DNA of 64,000 nt from Planctomycetota bacterium (GTDB taxonomy: Bacteria > Planctomycetota > UBA8742 > UBA2392): NCBI GenBank assembly GCA_015075515.1, contig JABTUE010000004.1, positions 372,001-436,000 of the forward strand. Reading direction: 5' to 3'. A program made the translations under genes and the position numbers. Positions 33,327 through 43,781 of this stretch are shown here, one piece after another; the stretch's first letter is position 1; each line of letters opens with the position of its first letter. The notes below the pieces were generated by a model, which saw nothing but the letters and a program-made list of their open reading frames with translations, searched no databases and was not told the DNA's origin.

Positions 33327-34688
33327 CTATCGCTGCTGGTCGGGCCGCCACTGGCGCGCGTCGCTTCGCGTGCCGGTGACAAAGCAGGTCTCGCGTGTGG
33401 CTTCCTCACCGCCGGACGACGTCAGCGTAACTTTCAGCCGATAGGTGGTGTTCGGCTGCAGCGTATCCACGGGCAGGATGTAGACGTAATCAAACCCCGC
33501 CATGTGTTTGGGGTAGTCCTGGCCCGGAAACGAGGCCTGCACCTTGACCGGTTTCCACTGGTCGCCGTCGCGCGATTCCAGTGTTGCCGCCAGCGCCGTG
33601 ACCTTCAGCGGCACGCCCCACGGCCAGCACAGCGTGATCGGAAAGCCCGGCGCGCGCGACGGATCCAGACGCGGCTCGGGCGATTCGCCGCTGGCCCAGC
33701 CCGTCGGTACGTCGCGGCAGTCGTTGGGCGGAAACACCACCGGCCCCGGCAGTTTCTGCTCGGGCGTGACCAGCCCCGAGGTGCGGATTGCCCCGTTGCC
33801 TTCGTGAAACCCGAACCCGGCCTTGCCCAGCCACGACGAGCGGATGTCGCGGCCGTGCAGGGGCTGGCCGAACCAGCCGGCCACGGCGGCCTCGGGCGTG
33901 TTTTTGCGAGTCAGAATCGAGGTACGCGCCGCGGCGTCACCCTCTTTGGTGTAGCCGGGTTTGGCGCGGTCCTGGCTGTGCTTCATTTCGTCGTTGGTCT
34001 GCATGTACTGGCAGTGTGCGTGACAGCCGGCGTCGGCGGCGGGGTCGCTGATCGTCGGCAGCAGGCCGAACTGCATGCGCGTGCGGTTCAGGGCGTTGTG
34101 CAGTTCCAGCGCCTGGCCCTGCGTTGCCAGAGGCGTGCGCGTCCAGGCGATTTCCTTGCCGGTGTGGCGAAAGGTGTAGCTGTAGCCAACCAGCGGCATG
34201 ACGCGGGTGTGCGGCCAGGCATAGGCGCCACGCGGGCCAAGCGCCACCATGTCCACGTTTTCTTCGCAGAACTTGCCGTTGGCGTTGGCGTCCAGAAACA
34301 GCAGCGGCAGGTCGTCCACGGTGCAGGCCAGCGCGGCGGCGGAAAACCAGTGCAGTCGCCCGGCGGCGTCCGGAAACACGGCCAGTTTCTGGCGCGGCGT
34401 GACGTCCACCACGCGGCCGGCCGCGGGCACGACAAAACGCTGGCCGCCCCACTGAACGGCAATGCCGTCGCCTTCGGACGTAACCTTGGCGGACTGGCCC
34501 AGCAGCTTGGGCGAGGTCTGCGGCGTCAGACGGCGGTCTTCGCCGTAATCGGACTGCATCAGCCAGTCAATCACCACCGGTGTGGCGGGCGCGGCGCCGT
34601 TTTCGGGCTTTGGCGGCGCGGCCTTCTGCGGCTGAACGGTGCAGGGCAGCAGGGTCAACAGCACAACGGCGGCGGCGATCCGGCGCAT
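33327..34688 (-). CDS. Secreted CAP/SCP-like domain protein
   Basis: 453 residues from the ATG at 34688, with GGAG upstream and a signal peptide (RRIAAAVVLLTLLPCTVQPQ). The central ALELHNALNRTRMQFGLLPT and CHAHCQYMQTNDEMKHSQDR with later GWFGQPLHGRDI resemble the CAP domain (cysteine-rich secretory/PR-1 family), including the His residues of the cavity. The N-terminal part contains a calcium-site-like LDANANGKFCEENVD. The C-terminal part (LPVDTLQPNTTYRLKVTLTS) is a fibronectin-like strand set. Function is unknown. It converges with the secreted protein at 31640-33313. Confidence 0.75.
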   Translation of the reverse strand: MRRIAAAVVLLTLLPCTVQPQKAAPPKPENGAAPATPVVIDWLMQSDYGEDRRLTPQTSPKLLGQSAKVTSEGDGIAVQWGGQRFVVPAAGRVVDVTPRQKLAVFPDAAGRLHWFSAAALACTVDDLPLLFLDANANGKFCEENVDMVALGPRGAYAWPHTRVMPLVGYSYTFRHTGKEIAWTRTPLATQGQALELHNALNRTRMQFGLLPTISDPAADAGCHAHCQYMQTNDEMKHSQDRAKPGYTKEGDAAARTSILTRKNTPEAAVAGWFGQPLHGRDIRSSWLGKAGFGFHEGNGAIRTSGLVTPEQKLPGPVVFPPNDCRDVPTGWASGESPEPRLDPSRAPGFPITLCWPWGVPLKVTALAATLESRDGDQWKPVKVQASFPGQDYPKHMAGFDYVYILPVDTLQPNTTYRLKVTLTSSGGEEATRETCFVTGTRSDARQWRPDQQR

Positions 34689-34870
34689 GGCATCTCCGTG
34701 CTGGCCCCCGTTACGCAACCGCAGTTTAGCAACGACGGCCAATCCGCACCGGTGCCGGCCGCAAGCCGTTTCACGAATTCGTTAGGAGTGCAGGCAAACT
34801 CGCGCCGGACTGGCGCGTTTCATAGCATGGACAGCGCGGCCCCCTTGTGACAGCCCGATTGAGGCGCGTC
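34689..34870. promoter_or_regulatory. Divergent intergenic region with hairpin and -10-like box
   Basis: The 182-base gap between two divergent secreted-protein genes holds a 6-bp hairpin (CGCGCC at 34801-34806 with GGCGCG at 34812-34817) followed by TTT. A -10-like TAGCAT lies at 34823-34828 on the plus strand. GAGGCG at about 34861 is the ribosome binding site of the plus-strand gene. The hairpin lies where a -35 region or operator would be. I see nothing else. Confidence 0.35.
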
Positions 34871-36751
34871 ATGCGACACTTCCCGCACGTTGTGGTGACA
34901 TTGCTGCTGTTTCTGATCGCGGTTTTGCTGGGCGTGATGCTGTACCTGCAAGACACGCGCGGCCACCACGATGACCTGGCCGATGCCGGGCGCGACCGTC
35001 CCCAACACAGGCCGTGGGATCCGATCCGGCCCCCTGATTCTCCTGACGCCGGGGAACAGGAAGAGTCTGCGGACAGGCCGGACAACGACCGGCCCGGCGA
35101 GGATTCCGGTGTTGCGGAAGCCGGCGCGCGCATTGCCCAGGAACCCCGGCGCATTCCCCCCGAGGACGAACTCAAGCCCGATCTCAAGGCCTTTGAATCG
35201 GAGCGGGCCCGCGCCGAGGCCGAGAAGCTGGCGGCGCAGCAGCGGCTGGAGGCTGTTCTGGCCCGCGGTGCAGTGCTGGAACAGGAGCAGGACGGCCAGT
35301 CGCTGAACGCCCGCGTGCTCTGGATTGTGCCGCCGCTGCACCAGCTTGGTCTTTCGACCCCGAAATCCGTTGGCGCGCACTATTGCGGGCCGCTGTCAGG
35401 CATCAAAAAAGCCCCGCTTTGGCAGCAGATGCTGGAAGTTCTGGAACTGGAAGACTTGAAGGGAGAAGAGCTGGAATCAGTAATGCAGCAGACCTGGCTG
35501 CTGACTGGACAGGTAACCTACAACGGGCAACCCAAACCCTCGACGCAGGACTGGACCGGGGTGACACGCCCGCCGGTGATCGTGTCAGGGCTGGGAACCT
35601 CTGCTCTGGTCAACGAACAGGGTTGGTTTGTGCTGGCGTTCCGGATGGCCGATTGGGCGACGCACTTTCCGGCTGGAATCTCGGTGCGCTTCCCGGGCTG
35701 GGTGCTGGCGTCCGGGTACGACACGGCAGAATCCAGGACGGGCCCGGCTGTCGCTCTGGCAAGAGACCCGACCCAACAGGCCGCCGTCACGCTGAACCTG
35801 GTGGCGGCGCCGACAGTGATGCTGGAACTTCGTGTTGACCCGGCGGGCGTGGTGCGCTCCGCCACGCGGGTGTGGCTTGAACTGTTTTCCCAACAGCGCA
35901 ACCTGAACGGACCCAGACCCGAAATCGGCCTGTTTCTGGAGGCCGATTTCCCGGACTCAGGCGTGATCGTTTTTGCCTTTCCTGATCCGGACACATTCAC
36001 CACGGCAAAGCCGGTGTTTGGCGCTGCCGGAGACGGCTGGAGCAGTGGCACGCCGGCAGTACTGGAGACATGGGATGTCCGGCCGTCCACGCAGCCGACA
36101 AAGAACACCCGCTTTACCCTGCTGCGCCATACATTGTCCATGAACCGGGCCTCGACGTTTCTGGTGAAAGGAACCTGCCTGCGGCCCGGAAACACGCCTG
36201 AACGCCGCGCGGTGCGCCTGGAGGCGAAACAGACAGGAGTGCGCACATGGACCAGCGACGGCGCGTTTGCCCTGTGGGTCGAACTGGATCGAGGCAACTG
36301 GCAGGAAAACCTGATTGTGGATCCGGTGTATGCCGGCGCGTTCCAGTTCAACCTCGATTATGACGGCCAGCGGCCCGGCAACGTCGTGCTGGAAGCCGGG
36401 GGCAGCGCCCCTGTGGGCCCGTGGCGCGTTACCATGCCGGAGCAGGATCGTTTCCCGCGCTACGTGTACTGTGACGCAGCCATAGACACTGACTCAGTCA
36501 GGGGCCTGCTGCATGAACGATCCCAATACATGAAGCTCGAAGCCGTGGAGGGCTACCCCGGGTTCTATTACTGCCAGAGCTTTCCGGCTCGTACACGCAA
36601 TTTTCAAGCCGTCACCAGAACCGGGCGCGTCAGGCTGGTTGTTGTCCCGGCCGGCGATAATCCTCCGGTGCTGCCGGAGGGCGTGCGCCAAACCGACCCT
36701 TGGGGCCAGCCGCTGCCGGTGATCGTGCTCAAACACAGACCGACCGACTAA
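34871..36751 (+). CDS. Hypothetical membrane-anchored extracytoplasmic protein
   Basis: 626 residues from the ATG at 34871, chosen over the GTG at 34847 because GAGGCG precedes it. A single N-terminal helix (VVTLLLFLIAVLLGVMLYLQ) is probably an uncleaved anchor. An acidic Pro/Asp/Glu-rich linker follows (to about 100), then a short coiled coil (FESERARAEAEKLAAQQRLE). The rest is beta-rich with several paired domains (VTLNLVAAPTVMLELRVDPA, RLVVVPAGDNPPVLPEGVRQ). The style is similar to the secreted protein at 31640-33313, but I cannot assign a family. Its stop overlaps the convergent YdcF-type gene by four bases. Confidence 0.7.
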   Translation: MRHFPHVVVTLLLFLIAVLLGVMLYLQDTRGHHDDLADAGRDRPQHRPWDPIRPPDSPDAGEQEESADRPDNDRPGEDSGVAEAGARIAQEPRRIPPEDELKPDLKAFESERARAEAEKLAAQQRLEAVLARGAVLEQEQDGQSLNARVLWIVPPLHQLGLSTPKSVGAHYCGPLSGIKKAPLWQQMLEVLELEDLKGEELESVMQQTWLLTGQVTYNGQPKPSTQDWTGVTRPPVIVSGLGTSALVNEQGWFVLAFRMADWATHFPAGISVRFPGWVLASGYDTAESRTGPAVALARDPTQQAAVTLNLVAAPTVMLELRVDPAGVVRSATRVWLELFSQQRNLNGPRPEIGLFLEADFPDSGVIVFAFPDPDTFTTAKPVFGAAGDGWSSGTPAVLETWDVRPSTQPTKNTRFTLLRHTLSMNRASTFLVKGTCLRPGNTPERRAVRLEAKQTGVRTWTSDGAFALWVELDRGNWQENLIVDPVYAGAFQFNLDYDGQRPGNVVLEAGGSAPVGPWRVTMPEQDRFPRYVYCDAAIDTDSVRGLLHERSQYMKLEAVEGYPGFYYCQSFPARTRNFQAVTRTGRVRLVVVPAGDNPPVLPEGVRQTDPWGQPLPVIVLKHRPTD

Positions 36752-37338
36752 CGCCAGCGGTCCAGGCGCAGGGCGTACACGGGCAGGGCCGCCATTTCGC
36801 GCGCCACAAACCACGGTTCCTTAAGCAAACGGTTGCCGCCGCAGGGCGCCTGGAACGTCGTGATTCCTTCCTGGCGCAGGCACAGGCTGGTTCGCGTTAC
36901 ATGAAACCACTGGGTGCACACCAGCGCTGATTTCAGCCCGTGCCGGGTCATGATCGGCGCCGCATTTTCGGCATTTTCGCGCGTGGTGGCGCTGGCGGTT
37001 TCCTTGAGAATCGCGGCGGGGGGCACGCCGCGTTCGGCCAGCCACTGGGCCATCACTTCGGCTTCGGCCCAGTCGCCTCTGCCGCCGCCGGCCACGACAA
37101 TCACCGGTGCGCGACCCTGCTGGTACAGCGCCAGCGCGTGCTGCAGCCGGTATTCCAGCGCGTCGCTGGGGCGCCGGTTGCGCCAGATCGCCGCGCCGGG
37201 CACGAAAATGCAGTCGGCGTTGTCAGCGTCCGCCCAGGCGCCCGAACCGACCCACGCCAGCAACGGCCCCAGCGTCAGGCCGGCGGCAAGGCCGGCCCGG
37301 ATCAACCAGCGGCGGACGGGGCGGGCGCGCTCGGGCAT
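36748..37338 (-). CDS. YdcF/SanA-family (DUF218) membrane protein
   Basis: 196 residues. One N-terminal helix (AGLAAGLTLGPLLAWVGSGA) precedes the DUF218 Rossmann-like domain. Signature segments are DCIFVPGAAIWRNRRPSDAL, APVIVVAGGGRGDWAEAEVM, LKETASATTRENAENAAPIM and LVCTQWFHVTRTSLCL. SanA/YdcF proteins are linked to envelope barrier function and cell-wall precursor metabolism in enterobacteria, but their reaction is not settled. It is downstream of the marR gene on the same strand, with a hairpin between them. Confidence 0.85.
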   Translation of the reverse strand: MPERARPVRRWLIRAGLAAGLTLGPLLAWVGSGAWADADNADCIFVPGAAIWRNRRPSDALEYRLQHALALYQQGRAPVIVVAGGGRGDWAEAEVMAQWLAERGVPPAAILKETASATTRENAENAAPIMTRHGLKSALVCTQWFHVTRTSLCLRQEGITTFQAPCGGNRLLKEPWFVAREMAALPVYALRLDRWR

Positions 37339-37348
37339 GAGCCTTAAG

Positions 37349-37368
37349 TCGGCACGGTGGCGTGCCGA
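37349..37368. terminator. 8-bp hairpin between marR and the YdcF-type gene
   Basis: TCGGCACG (37349-37356) pairs with CGTGCCGA (37361-37368) around GTGG. On the minus strand it follows the marR stop by 33 bases and is followed by CTTAAGG. There is no T-tract, so it would be a weak or Rho-assisted terminator. Confidence 0.4.
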
Positions 37369-37400
37369 TGTTGAAGGGAAAGCCGCCAGTGGGGGCGGGA

Positions 37401-37889
37401 TTACTTAGTCTGCGAAGTGACGGCCCCCTTTTCAAGGGCGCTGAGGCGTGCAAGCAACGCCGCGATGGTGGCCCCGACCTGGCCGGCCTGTTTGTCCGGC
37501 ACGGCGCCGAACAGGTCAGCGGCAAACTGTTCCACGGTGTCATACAGCGGGGCCAGAAACTCGGCTCCCTTGACGGTCAGTGACACCAGCCGGCGGCGGC
37601 GGTCCTGGGCGCGCTGCTGGCCGATCAGGCGCATGACGCCCAGCTTGCGCACGGCCAGGGTAATGCTGGGCAGGGTAACGCCCATGGCGTCGGCCAGTTG
37701 CGAATGGCTGAGGCTGTAATCCGGCGCGGCGTACAGCAGCTTGAGAATCTCGTAGTGCGTGGGCGACAGTTTGAAACGCGCCAGCCGTTCAGCCAGCGCG
37801 CGGTCGTAACGGTGCGCCAGCCGGATCAGTTGAGAACCCAGCCGCGCGCGGCCGTCGGCATCGAGTTTGAAATGGCGGGGTAGCGGCAC
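37401..37889 (-). CDS. MarR-family transcriptional regulator
   Basis: 162 residues from a GTG at 37889 with a strong CGGAGG seven bases upstream. The winged-helix region (SPTHYEILKLLYAAPDYSLS, HSQLADAMGVTLPSITLAVR, DRRRRLVSLTVKGAEFLAPL) is typical of MarR dimers. These usually repress their own operon and adjacent genes until a phenolic or oxidising ligand binds. The C-terminal helix closes the dimer interface. The longer frame to 37994 extends into the upstream gene and is rejected. An AT-rich palindrome at 37929-37949 is a candidate operator. The target genes are unknown; the YdcF-type gene is the nearest candidate. Confidence 0.88.
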   Translation of the reverse strand: MPLPRHFKLDADGRARLGSQLIRLAHRYDRALAERLARFKLSPTHYEILKLLYAAPDYSLSHSQLADAMGVTLPSITLAVRKLGVMRLIGQQRAQDRRRRLVSLTVKGAEFLAPLYDTVEQFAADLFGAVPDKQAGQVGATIAALLARLSALEKGAVTSQTK

Positions 37890-37928
37890 GGGCACCTCCG
37901 TGTTGCCTGTCGGCGCGAAGGTGGCAAA

Positions 37929-37949
37929 AACTTTTGTAATTAAGCTTAT
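37929..37949. promoter_or_regulatory. AT-rich island with TAAGCTTA palindrome upstream of marR
   Basis: A 21-base AT-rich stretch in very GC-rich surroundings contains the 8-bp palindrome TAAGCTTA (37941-37948). It lies 40-60 bases upstream of the marR start and includes the stop codon of the preceding gene. It is a candidate promoter/operator for autoregulation, with no direct proof. Confidence 0.3.
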
Positions 37950-39352
37950 CCCGTGCCCTGGCGTGACCGCTGGGTTGTCCACCAGCGCCGCCACTTGGCG
38001 ATGTCCCAGGTCAGGCCGGTCGAAAACAGCGTGGCCATCGCCCGCAGCCGCGCCCGCTGGTTGGCCAGACTGTCGGCTTCAAAATCATCGCCGGTCAACA
38101 GGTCGCCCATGGCCCGCAACTGGTTCTTTCTGCACAACTGGGCGGCCATGAAGGCCTCCTGGGCCTTGTCGGCTTTCAGCAGGTCGCGCACGGTGTTCAC
38201 GGGGTTGCGCGCGGCCTCGGCCAGGTCAAAGCCGTGCGGAAACACCAGGATCGTCCGTTCGGCAAAGCGCACCGGCCGCAGCACCAGCGGTCGGCCCGAC
38301 CCGTCGGCGGCCGAATACACGCGCAGGTTGGCCTCGACCTGCACGCGGCCCAGTGCCCATTTCTGGGGGGCATCGGCGTCCAGTGTGGTCAGGGAATCCA
38401 GCGGCACTTCGATCTCGTGGGTTTCGTTGGGCTTCAGCAGCGCCGCCGGGCCGGCGGCAATCGGCACGCGCACGGTGCCCTGCTGGGTCAGGGCGTTGCC
38501 GGCGTAGTCGGTCTGTTCATAGCGCACGGCCAGCACCAGCACGCTTTCCCTGCCGGGGCCCTCGTACAGCGCCAGGCGGATGTCGCCGGCGGAAACGTTC
38601 TTGAGATAGCACTTGATCACCAAGGGCTGGGCGAACTTGGCCCCGCGGGCGCGCGAGGCGTACTGAAGATGCTCGGGGGCAAGCTGCATCGTGCCGGCGA
38701 TCAGCAGTTCGGCCTGGGATTCATTGCGCGCCTTGAGAATCAGCGCCTCGAACTCGGGGCGGTACTTTGTATCCGGCAGCAGCAGCAGCGCCGCGTTGGC
38801 GACCTGCACCGCGCCCTCGGTATCGCCGGCGTCCAGCAGCCCGCGCGCGTTGCGCAGCCGTGACCCGATGAAGCGTTCCACCTGTTCGCGGTCGAACTCA
38901 CCGGGCAGGTCGGCGTATTCGGGCGGGGGCTTGCGGCCCTCACCGGCGCCGGCGCGGATCTCGGACGGGTTGATCGGGGTTGGGGTATCCGACACCTGGG
39001 CATCTTTCTCAATCCGCCGGATCACACGCATCAGGTCCAGCGCGATGTCGTCGTCTCTCACGCTGCGCAAAAACGGCAGATAGCGCGGCCCCAGATTCAC
39101 CAGCGCCACAAAGGCCGCCTCGCGCGCGGCTTCGTCCTGGGCCGAAGCCAGCCGGTTGACCAGCAGCGCGGCCTGGCGCTGTTCTTCGTCGGTCAGGGGC
39201 TGGGTTTTGTCGGAGGCTTTGGGCGACGGCGCGGTCTGTGCGGCGTTGGGGTCGGTTTCGGCGGCGGCAAAGGTGTCACGACCGTCGCCAGAGGGGCCGG
39301 TCGCGGCACAGGCCGCCAGCAGCAGCAGGGTCAGCGCCGAAAGATGTTTCAC
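37946..39352 (-). CDS. Hypothetical lipoprotein with HEAT-like N-terminal region
   Basis: 468 residues from a GTG at 39352. The start VKHLSALTLLLLAACAATG is a lipoprotein signal with lipobox LAAC. After an acidic linker, RQAALLVNRLASAQDEAARE and FVALVNLGPRYLPFLRSVRD form a HEAT-like helical repeat. A second part contains FIGSRLRNARGLLDAGDTEG (TPR-like). The C-terminal half is beta-rich (IKCYLKNVSAGDIRLALYEG, NETHEIEVPLDSLTTLDADA). No enzyme motif is seen. It is 79 bases downstream of the glmS stop on the same strand. Confidence 0.7.
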   Translation of the reverse strand: MKHLSALTLLLLAACAATGPSGDGRDTFAAAETDPNAAQTAPSPKASDKTQPLTDEEQRQAALLVNRLASAQDEAAREAAFVALVNLGPRYLPFLRSVRDDDIALDLMRVIRRIEKDAQVSDTPTPINPSEIRAGAGEGRKPPPEYADLPGEFDREQVERFIGSRLRNARGLLDAGDTEGAVQVANAALLLLPDTKYRPEFEALILKARNESQAELLIAGTMQLAPEHLQYASRARGAKFAQPLVIKCYLKNVSAGDIRLALYEGPGRESVLVLAVRYEQTDYAGNALTQQGTVRVPIAAGPAALLKPNETHEIEVPLDSLTTLDADAPQKWALGRVQVEANLRVYSAADGSGRPLVLRPVRFAERTILVFPHGFDLAEAARNPVNTVRDLLKADKAQEAFMAAQLCRKNQLRAMGDLLTGDDFEADSLANQRARLRAMATLFSTGLTWDIAKWRRWWTTQRSRQGTG

Positions 39353-39431
39353 GTCAGGCCCATCTGGGGCACGGGGGCACAAGAGGAAGCCACAGGTTAC
39401 CGCGCCGCACCGCGCGGCTCAAGGCAGCGGG

Positions 39432-41258
<1,827 letters not shown>

Positions 41259-41381
41259 GGCGGTGCTCCTGACCGTCTATCGGCACAATAGCCTGGTTTC
41301 TAAAGGGCGGGGCATGTGGATAAGGGTCCCGTGTCATCTTTCATCCGGCGCGGCGCGGAACCGGGGGCCGGCCCGGTGCGC

Positions 41382-41633
41382 CTACCGTGCCGGGCGGTCC
41401 AGCAGCGCCTCGGCGATGTCGTCCATCAGGATGTATTCAATGTCCTTGATGCGGGCCACGTCGGCCGCGCCCAGTTCGCCGCCTTCGGCCCGCGAAATGA
41501 TCTGCATCAGCTCGTTGTCCAGTTTTTCGAACTCGTCGCGGCCCACGCGGGGGCGACCCTTGCCGTACAGGTTGTAGAGCAGCAGGTAATTCTCGTAATA
41601 ATAGTCGTAAACGTCGCTGCTCTTGTGCGCCAT
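41382..41633 (-). CDS. Small hypothetical protein
   Basis: 83 residues, starting after a clear GGGGAG ribosome binding site. A TAGAAT -10-like box lies on the minus strand at 41661-41656. It is hydrophilic and helix-rich with a tyrosine-rich start (DVYDYYYENYLLLYNLY) and an acidic C-terminal helix (ARIKDIEYILMDDIAEALLD). No known motif is seen. Codon use and the good start signals suggest it is a real gene. It is divergent from the CBS-domain transporter-like gene. Confidence 0.65.
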   Translation of the reverse strand: MAHKSSDVYDYYYENYLLLYNLYGKGRPRVGRDEFEKLDNELMQIISRAEGGELGAADVARIKDIEYILMDDIAEALLDRPAR

Positions 41634-41722
41634 GGACTCCCCTTTTCCGGCGAAGATTCTACGGTGGGGCGGCCCGGGGGCAACGCGGGGCGAAGTTTGT
41701 ACGGGCGGAACCGGAGACCAGT

Positions 41723-43033
41723 TTGGAACTGACGTTCTGGACCGGCGTCACAGTCGTTATCGTCACGTTCTGCGCCATCGCCTACATTTCGGTGGTGGGC
41801 GAGGCCCTGCATAACTACGCCCTGTCGCGGCTGTTTGAACTGATCCCTGAATCCGACCAGGCCACCCAGCGCCGTTTTGAAGCCCTGTGCGCCCGCGACG
41901 ACGAATTCATCCAGGTGGTCGAGTATTCGCGCATTCTGGGCTTTGTGGGCAACGTGATTGGCTGGTGTCTGGTGATTTTCAGCTTCGGCACCATAGACCC
42001 GATCCACGACGTGCTGATGGCTTCGGGGCTCAGCGTGGTGTCACTGGTGGTGTGCGTGCTGATCGTGCCGCCGATACTGCTGCGGCATCGCGAAGAGGCC
42101 GCGCTGCTGGTGCTGTTGCCCACGTTTGCCTGGCTGAGCCTGCCGTTCAAGCCGTTTACGGCCATCTCCAGCAGCGTGCGGCGTATCGGCGCGCGGATCG
42201 AGGGCGTGGATGTCAAGGAAGACGCCCAGGAAGATTTCGAGGAAGGCCTGGCCGACAGTCTGGAATCCGCCGAACGCGAGGGCGTCCTGGCCGAAGACGA
42301 ACGCGAGATGATCCACAACATCGTCGAGCTGAAGAAAACGCCGGCCAGCCGCGCCATGATTCCGCGCACCGACATGACCGCGGCCGACATTGCCGACGGC
42401 GTCGAGGCCGCCATGAAGACCGCCGCCGACACCGGCCACACGCGGATTCCGGTCTATGAGGGCACACGCGACCACATCATCGGGGTACTGCACGCCACGG
42501 ATCTGTTGCAGCACTGGTCGGCCGGTCAGCGCCCGGCGGACCTCAGGCCGCTGCTGCGGCCGGTGCGGTTCTGGCCTGAAAACAAGCCGCTGGACGAACT
42601 GCTGCGCGAAATGCGCGCCGAAAAGATCAGCATGGGCGTGCTGCTGGACGAACACGGCGGCACCGCGGGCATGATCACCGTCGAAGACGTGCTGGAACGC
42701 ATTGTCGGCCATCTCCCAAGTAATGTGGAGGACGCCGCCGCGGCCGCGACCCAGGACGACACGATCCGCCCGTTTGTGGACAACCAGGCCGAGGCCGACG
42801 CCGACGTGGACATAGACGAACTGAACGCGCGGCTGCAGCTCGAACTGCCCAACACACCCGAATACAACAGCCTGGGCGGGCTGATCCTGCACCGCATCGG
42901 CCGCCTGGCCCAGGTGGGCGACGTGGTCGAGTGCGGCGATGTGAAGCTGACAGTCAAGGACGCCGACGACCGCCGCATCAAGCGCGTGCTGATCCAGCGC
43001 GTGGCCGCGGGCACCGACGCGGGGCTTGCCTGA
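41723..43033 (+). CDS. CNNM/CorC-type hemolysin-family protein with CBS pair
   Basis: 436 residues from a TTG at 41723 with GGAG upstream. The N-terminal part has three to four membrane helices (a DUF21/CNNM-like region). Then comes a CBS pair (ASRAMIPRTDMTAADIADGV, GHTRIPVYEGTRDHIIGVLH, LLDEHGGTAGMITVEDVLER). The C-terminal CorC_HlyC domain ends with YNSLGGLILHRIGRLAQVGD. Relatives are linked to Mg2+ or Co2+ transport and efflux and sense adenine nucleotides through the CBS domains. The N-terminal membrane domain is weakly conserved here (VVEYSRILGFVGNVIGWCLV), so ion transport is not certain. The recO start lies one base after its stop. Confidence 0.87.
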   Translation: MELTFWTGVTVVIVTFCAIAYISVVGEALHNYALSRLFELIPESDQATQRRFEALCARDDEFIQVVEYSRILGFVGNVIGWCLVIFSFGTIDPIHDVLMASGLSVVSLVVCVLIVPPILLRHREEAALLVLLPTFAWLSLPFKPFTAISSSVRRIGARIEGVDVKEDAQEDFEEGLADSLESAEREGVLAEDEREMIHNIVELKKTPASRAMIPRTDMTAADIADGVEAAMKTAADTGHTRIPVYEGTRDHIIGVLHATDLLQHWSAGQRPADLRPLLRPVRFWPENKPLDELLREMRAEKISMGVLLDEHGGTAGMITVEDVLERIVGHLPSNVEDAAAAATQDDTIRPFVDNQAEADADVDIDELNARLQLELPNTPEYNSLGGLILHRIGRLAQVGDVVECGDVKLTVKDADDRRIKRVLIQRVAAGTDAGLA

Positions 43034-43034
43034 C

Positions 43035-43781
43035 ATGGGCCTGACCACGACCCACGCCCTGTGCCTGCGCAAGGTGGATTTTTCCGAGACCAGCCAGGTG
43101 TTGACCCTGCTGACCGACAAGCTGGGCGCCACCGGGGCGATTGCCAAGGGCGCCAAGCGCGAAAAAAGCAGCGTGGGCGGCCCGCTGGACCTGATGTGCC
43201 TGTACCAGGTGGTGCTGTACGACCGCACCCGGCGCGGCACGCTGGGCATTCTGGCCCAGGCCGAACTGATTGATTTCTTTCCCCCGGCGCGCCACAGCTA
43301 CGCGGCGTTTCGCGCCGCGGAAACAATCCGCGAATTGCTGCTGTCCATCGAGGTTACACCGTCCGACGGCGCGGCGGTGCTGCTGCTGGCGGTACGGGCC
43401 ATGCGCGGGCTTGGTGACGGCCACGAGACGCTGGCGCTGGCGCGCTTTGGCTGGGGGCTGCTGCGCGTGCTGGGCGTGCAGCCCGAATTTCACCATTGCG
43501 TGGTGTCGGGGCGCGAACCCTCGGGCCGTGTCGAGGTCGCGTTCAGCCTGCGTGAAATGGGCATTCTGGCCCCGCCGCACACCGCGGGGCGCCACGACCT
43601 GCTGCGCCTTTCGGCGCCCACCCTGCGCGCGCTGCAGCACGTGGCGCTGGGCAACGACGGGCCGGGGCCGGGCGTTGACGCGCTTGGCCGCGCCTTTAGG
43701 CTGCTGGCCTGGCTGGTGGCGCAGCAGGGCGGGCGGCGCCTGAAAACCGTGCCCGCCCCCGACCGCGCCCGGGCCCTGTGA
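43035..43781 (+). CDS. recO: DNA repair protein RecO
   Basis: 248 residues. RecO works with RecR to load RecA on SSB-coated single-stranded DNA. The OB-fold N-terminus is LTTTHALCLRKVDFSETSQV, followed by LLTDKLGATGAIAKGAKREK. The helical domain follows (AAFRAAETIRELLLSIEV, LARFGWGLLRVLGVQPEFHH). In many bacteria the next segment holds a CxxC...CxxC zinc site. Here only one Cys remains (EFHHCVVSGREPSGRVEVAF), so zinc binding is probably lost. The ATG at 43035 follows the upstream stop by one base. The stop overlaps the next start (GTGA). Confidence 0.88.
   Translation: MGLTTTHALCLRKVDFSETSQVLTLLTDKLGATGAIAKGAKREKSSVGGPLDLMCLYQVVLYDRTRRGTLGILAQAELIDFFPPARHSYAAFRAAETIRELLLSIEVTPSDGAAVLLLAVRAMRGLGDGHETLALARFGWGLLRVLGVQPEFHHCVVSGREPSGRVEVAFSLREMGILAPPHTAGRHDLLRLSAPTLRALQHVALGNDGPGPGVDALGRAFRLLAWLVAQQGGRRLKTVPAPDRARAL

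Noticed and set aside
41259-41381. glmS ribozyme or other riboswitch upstream of glmS
   Set aside because: The 120-base region is short, holds only a normal AGGAG site and shows no recognisable ribozyme core.
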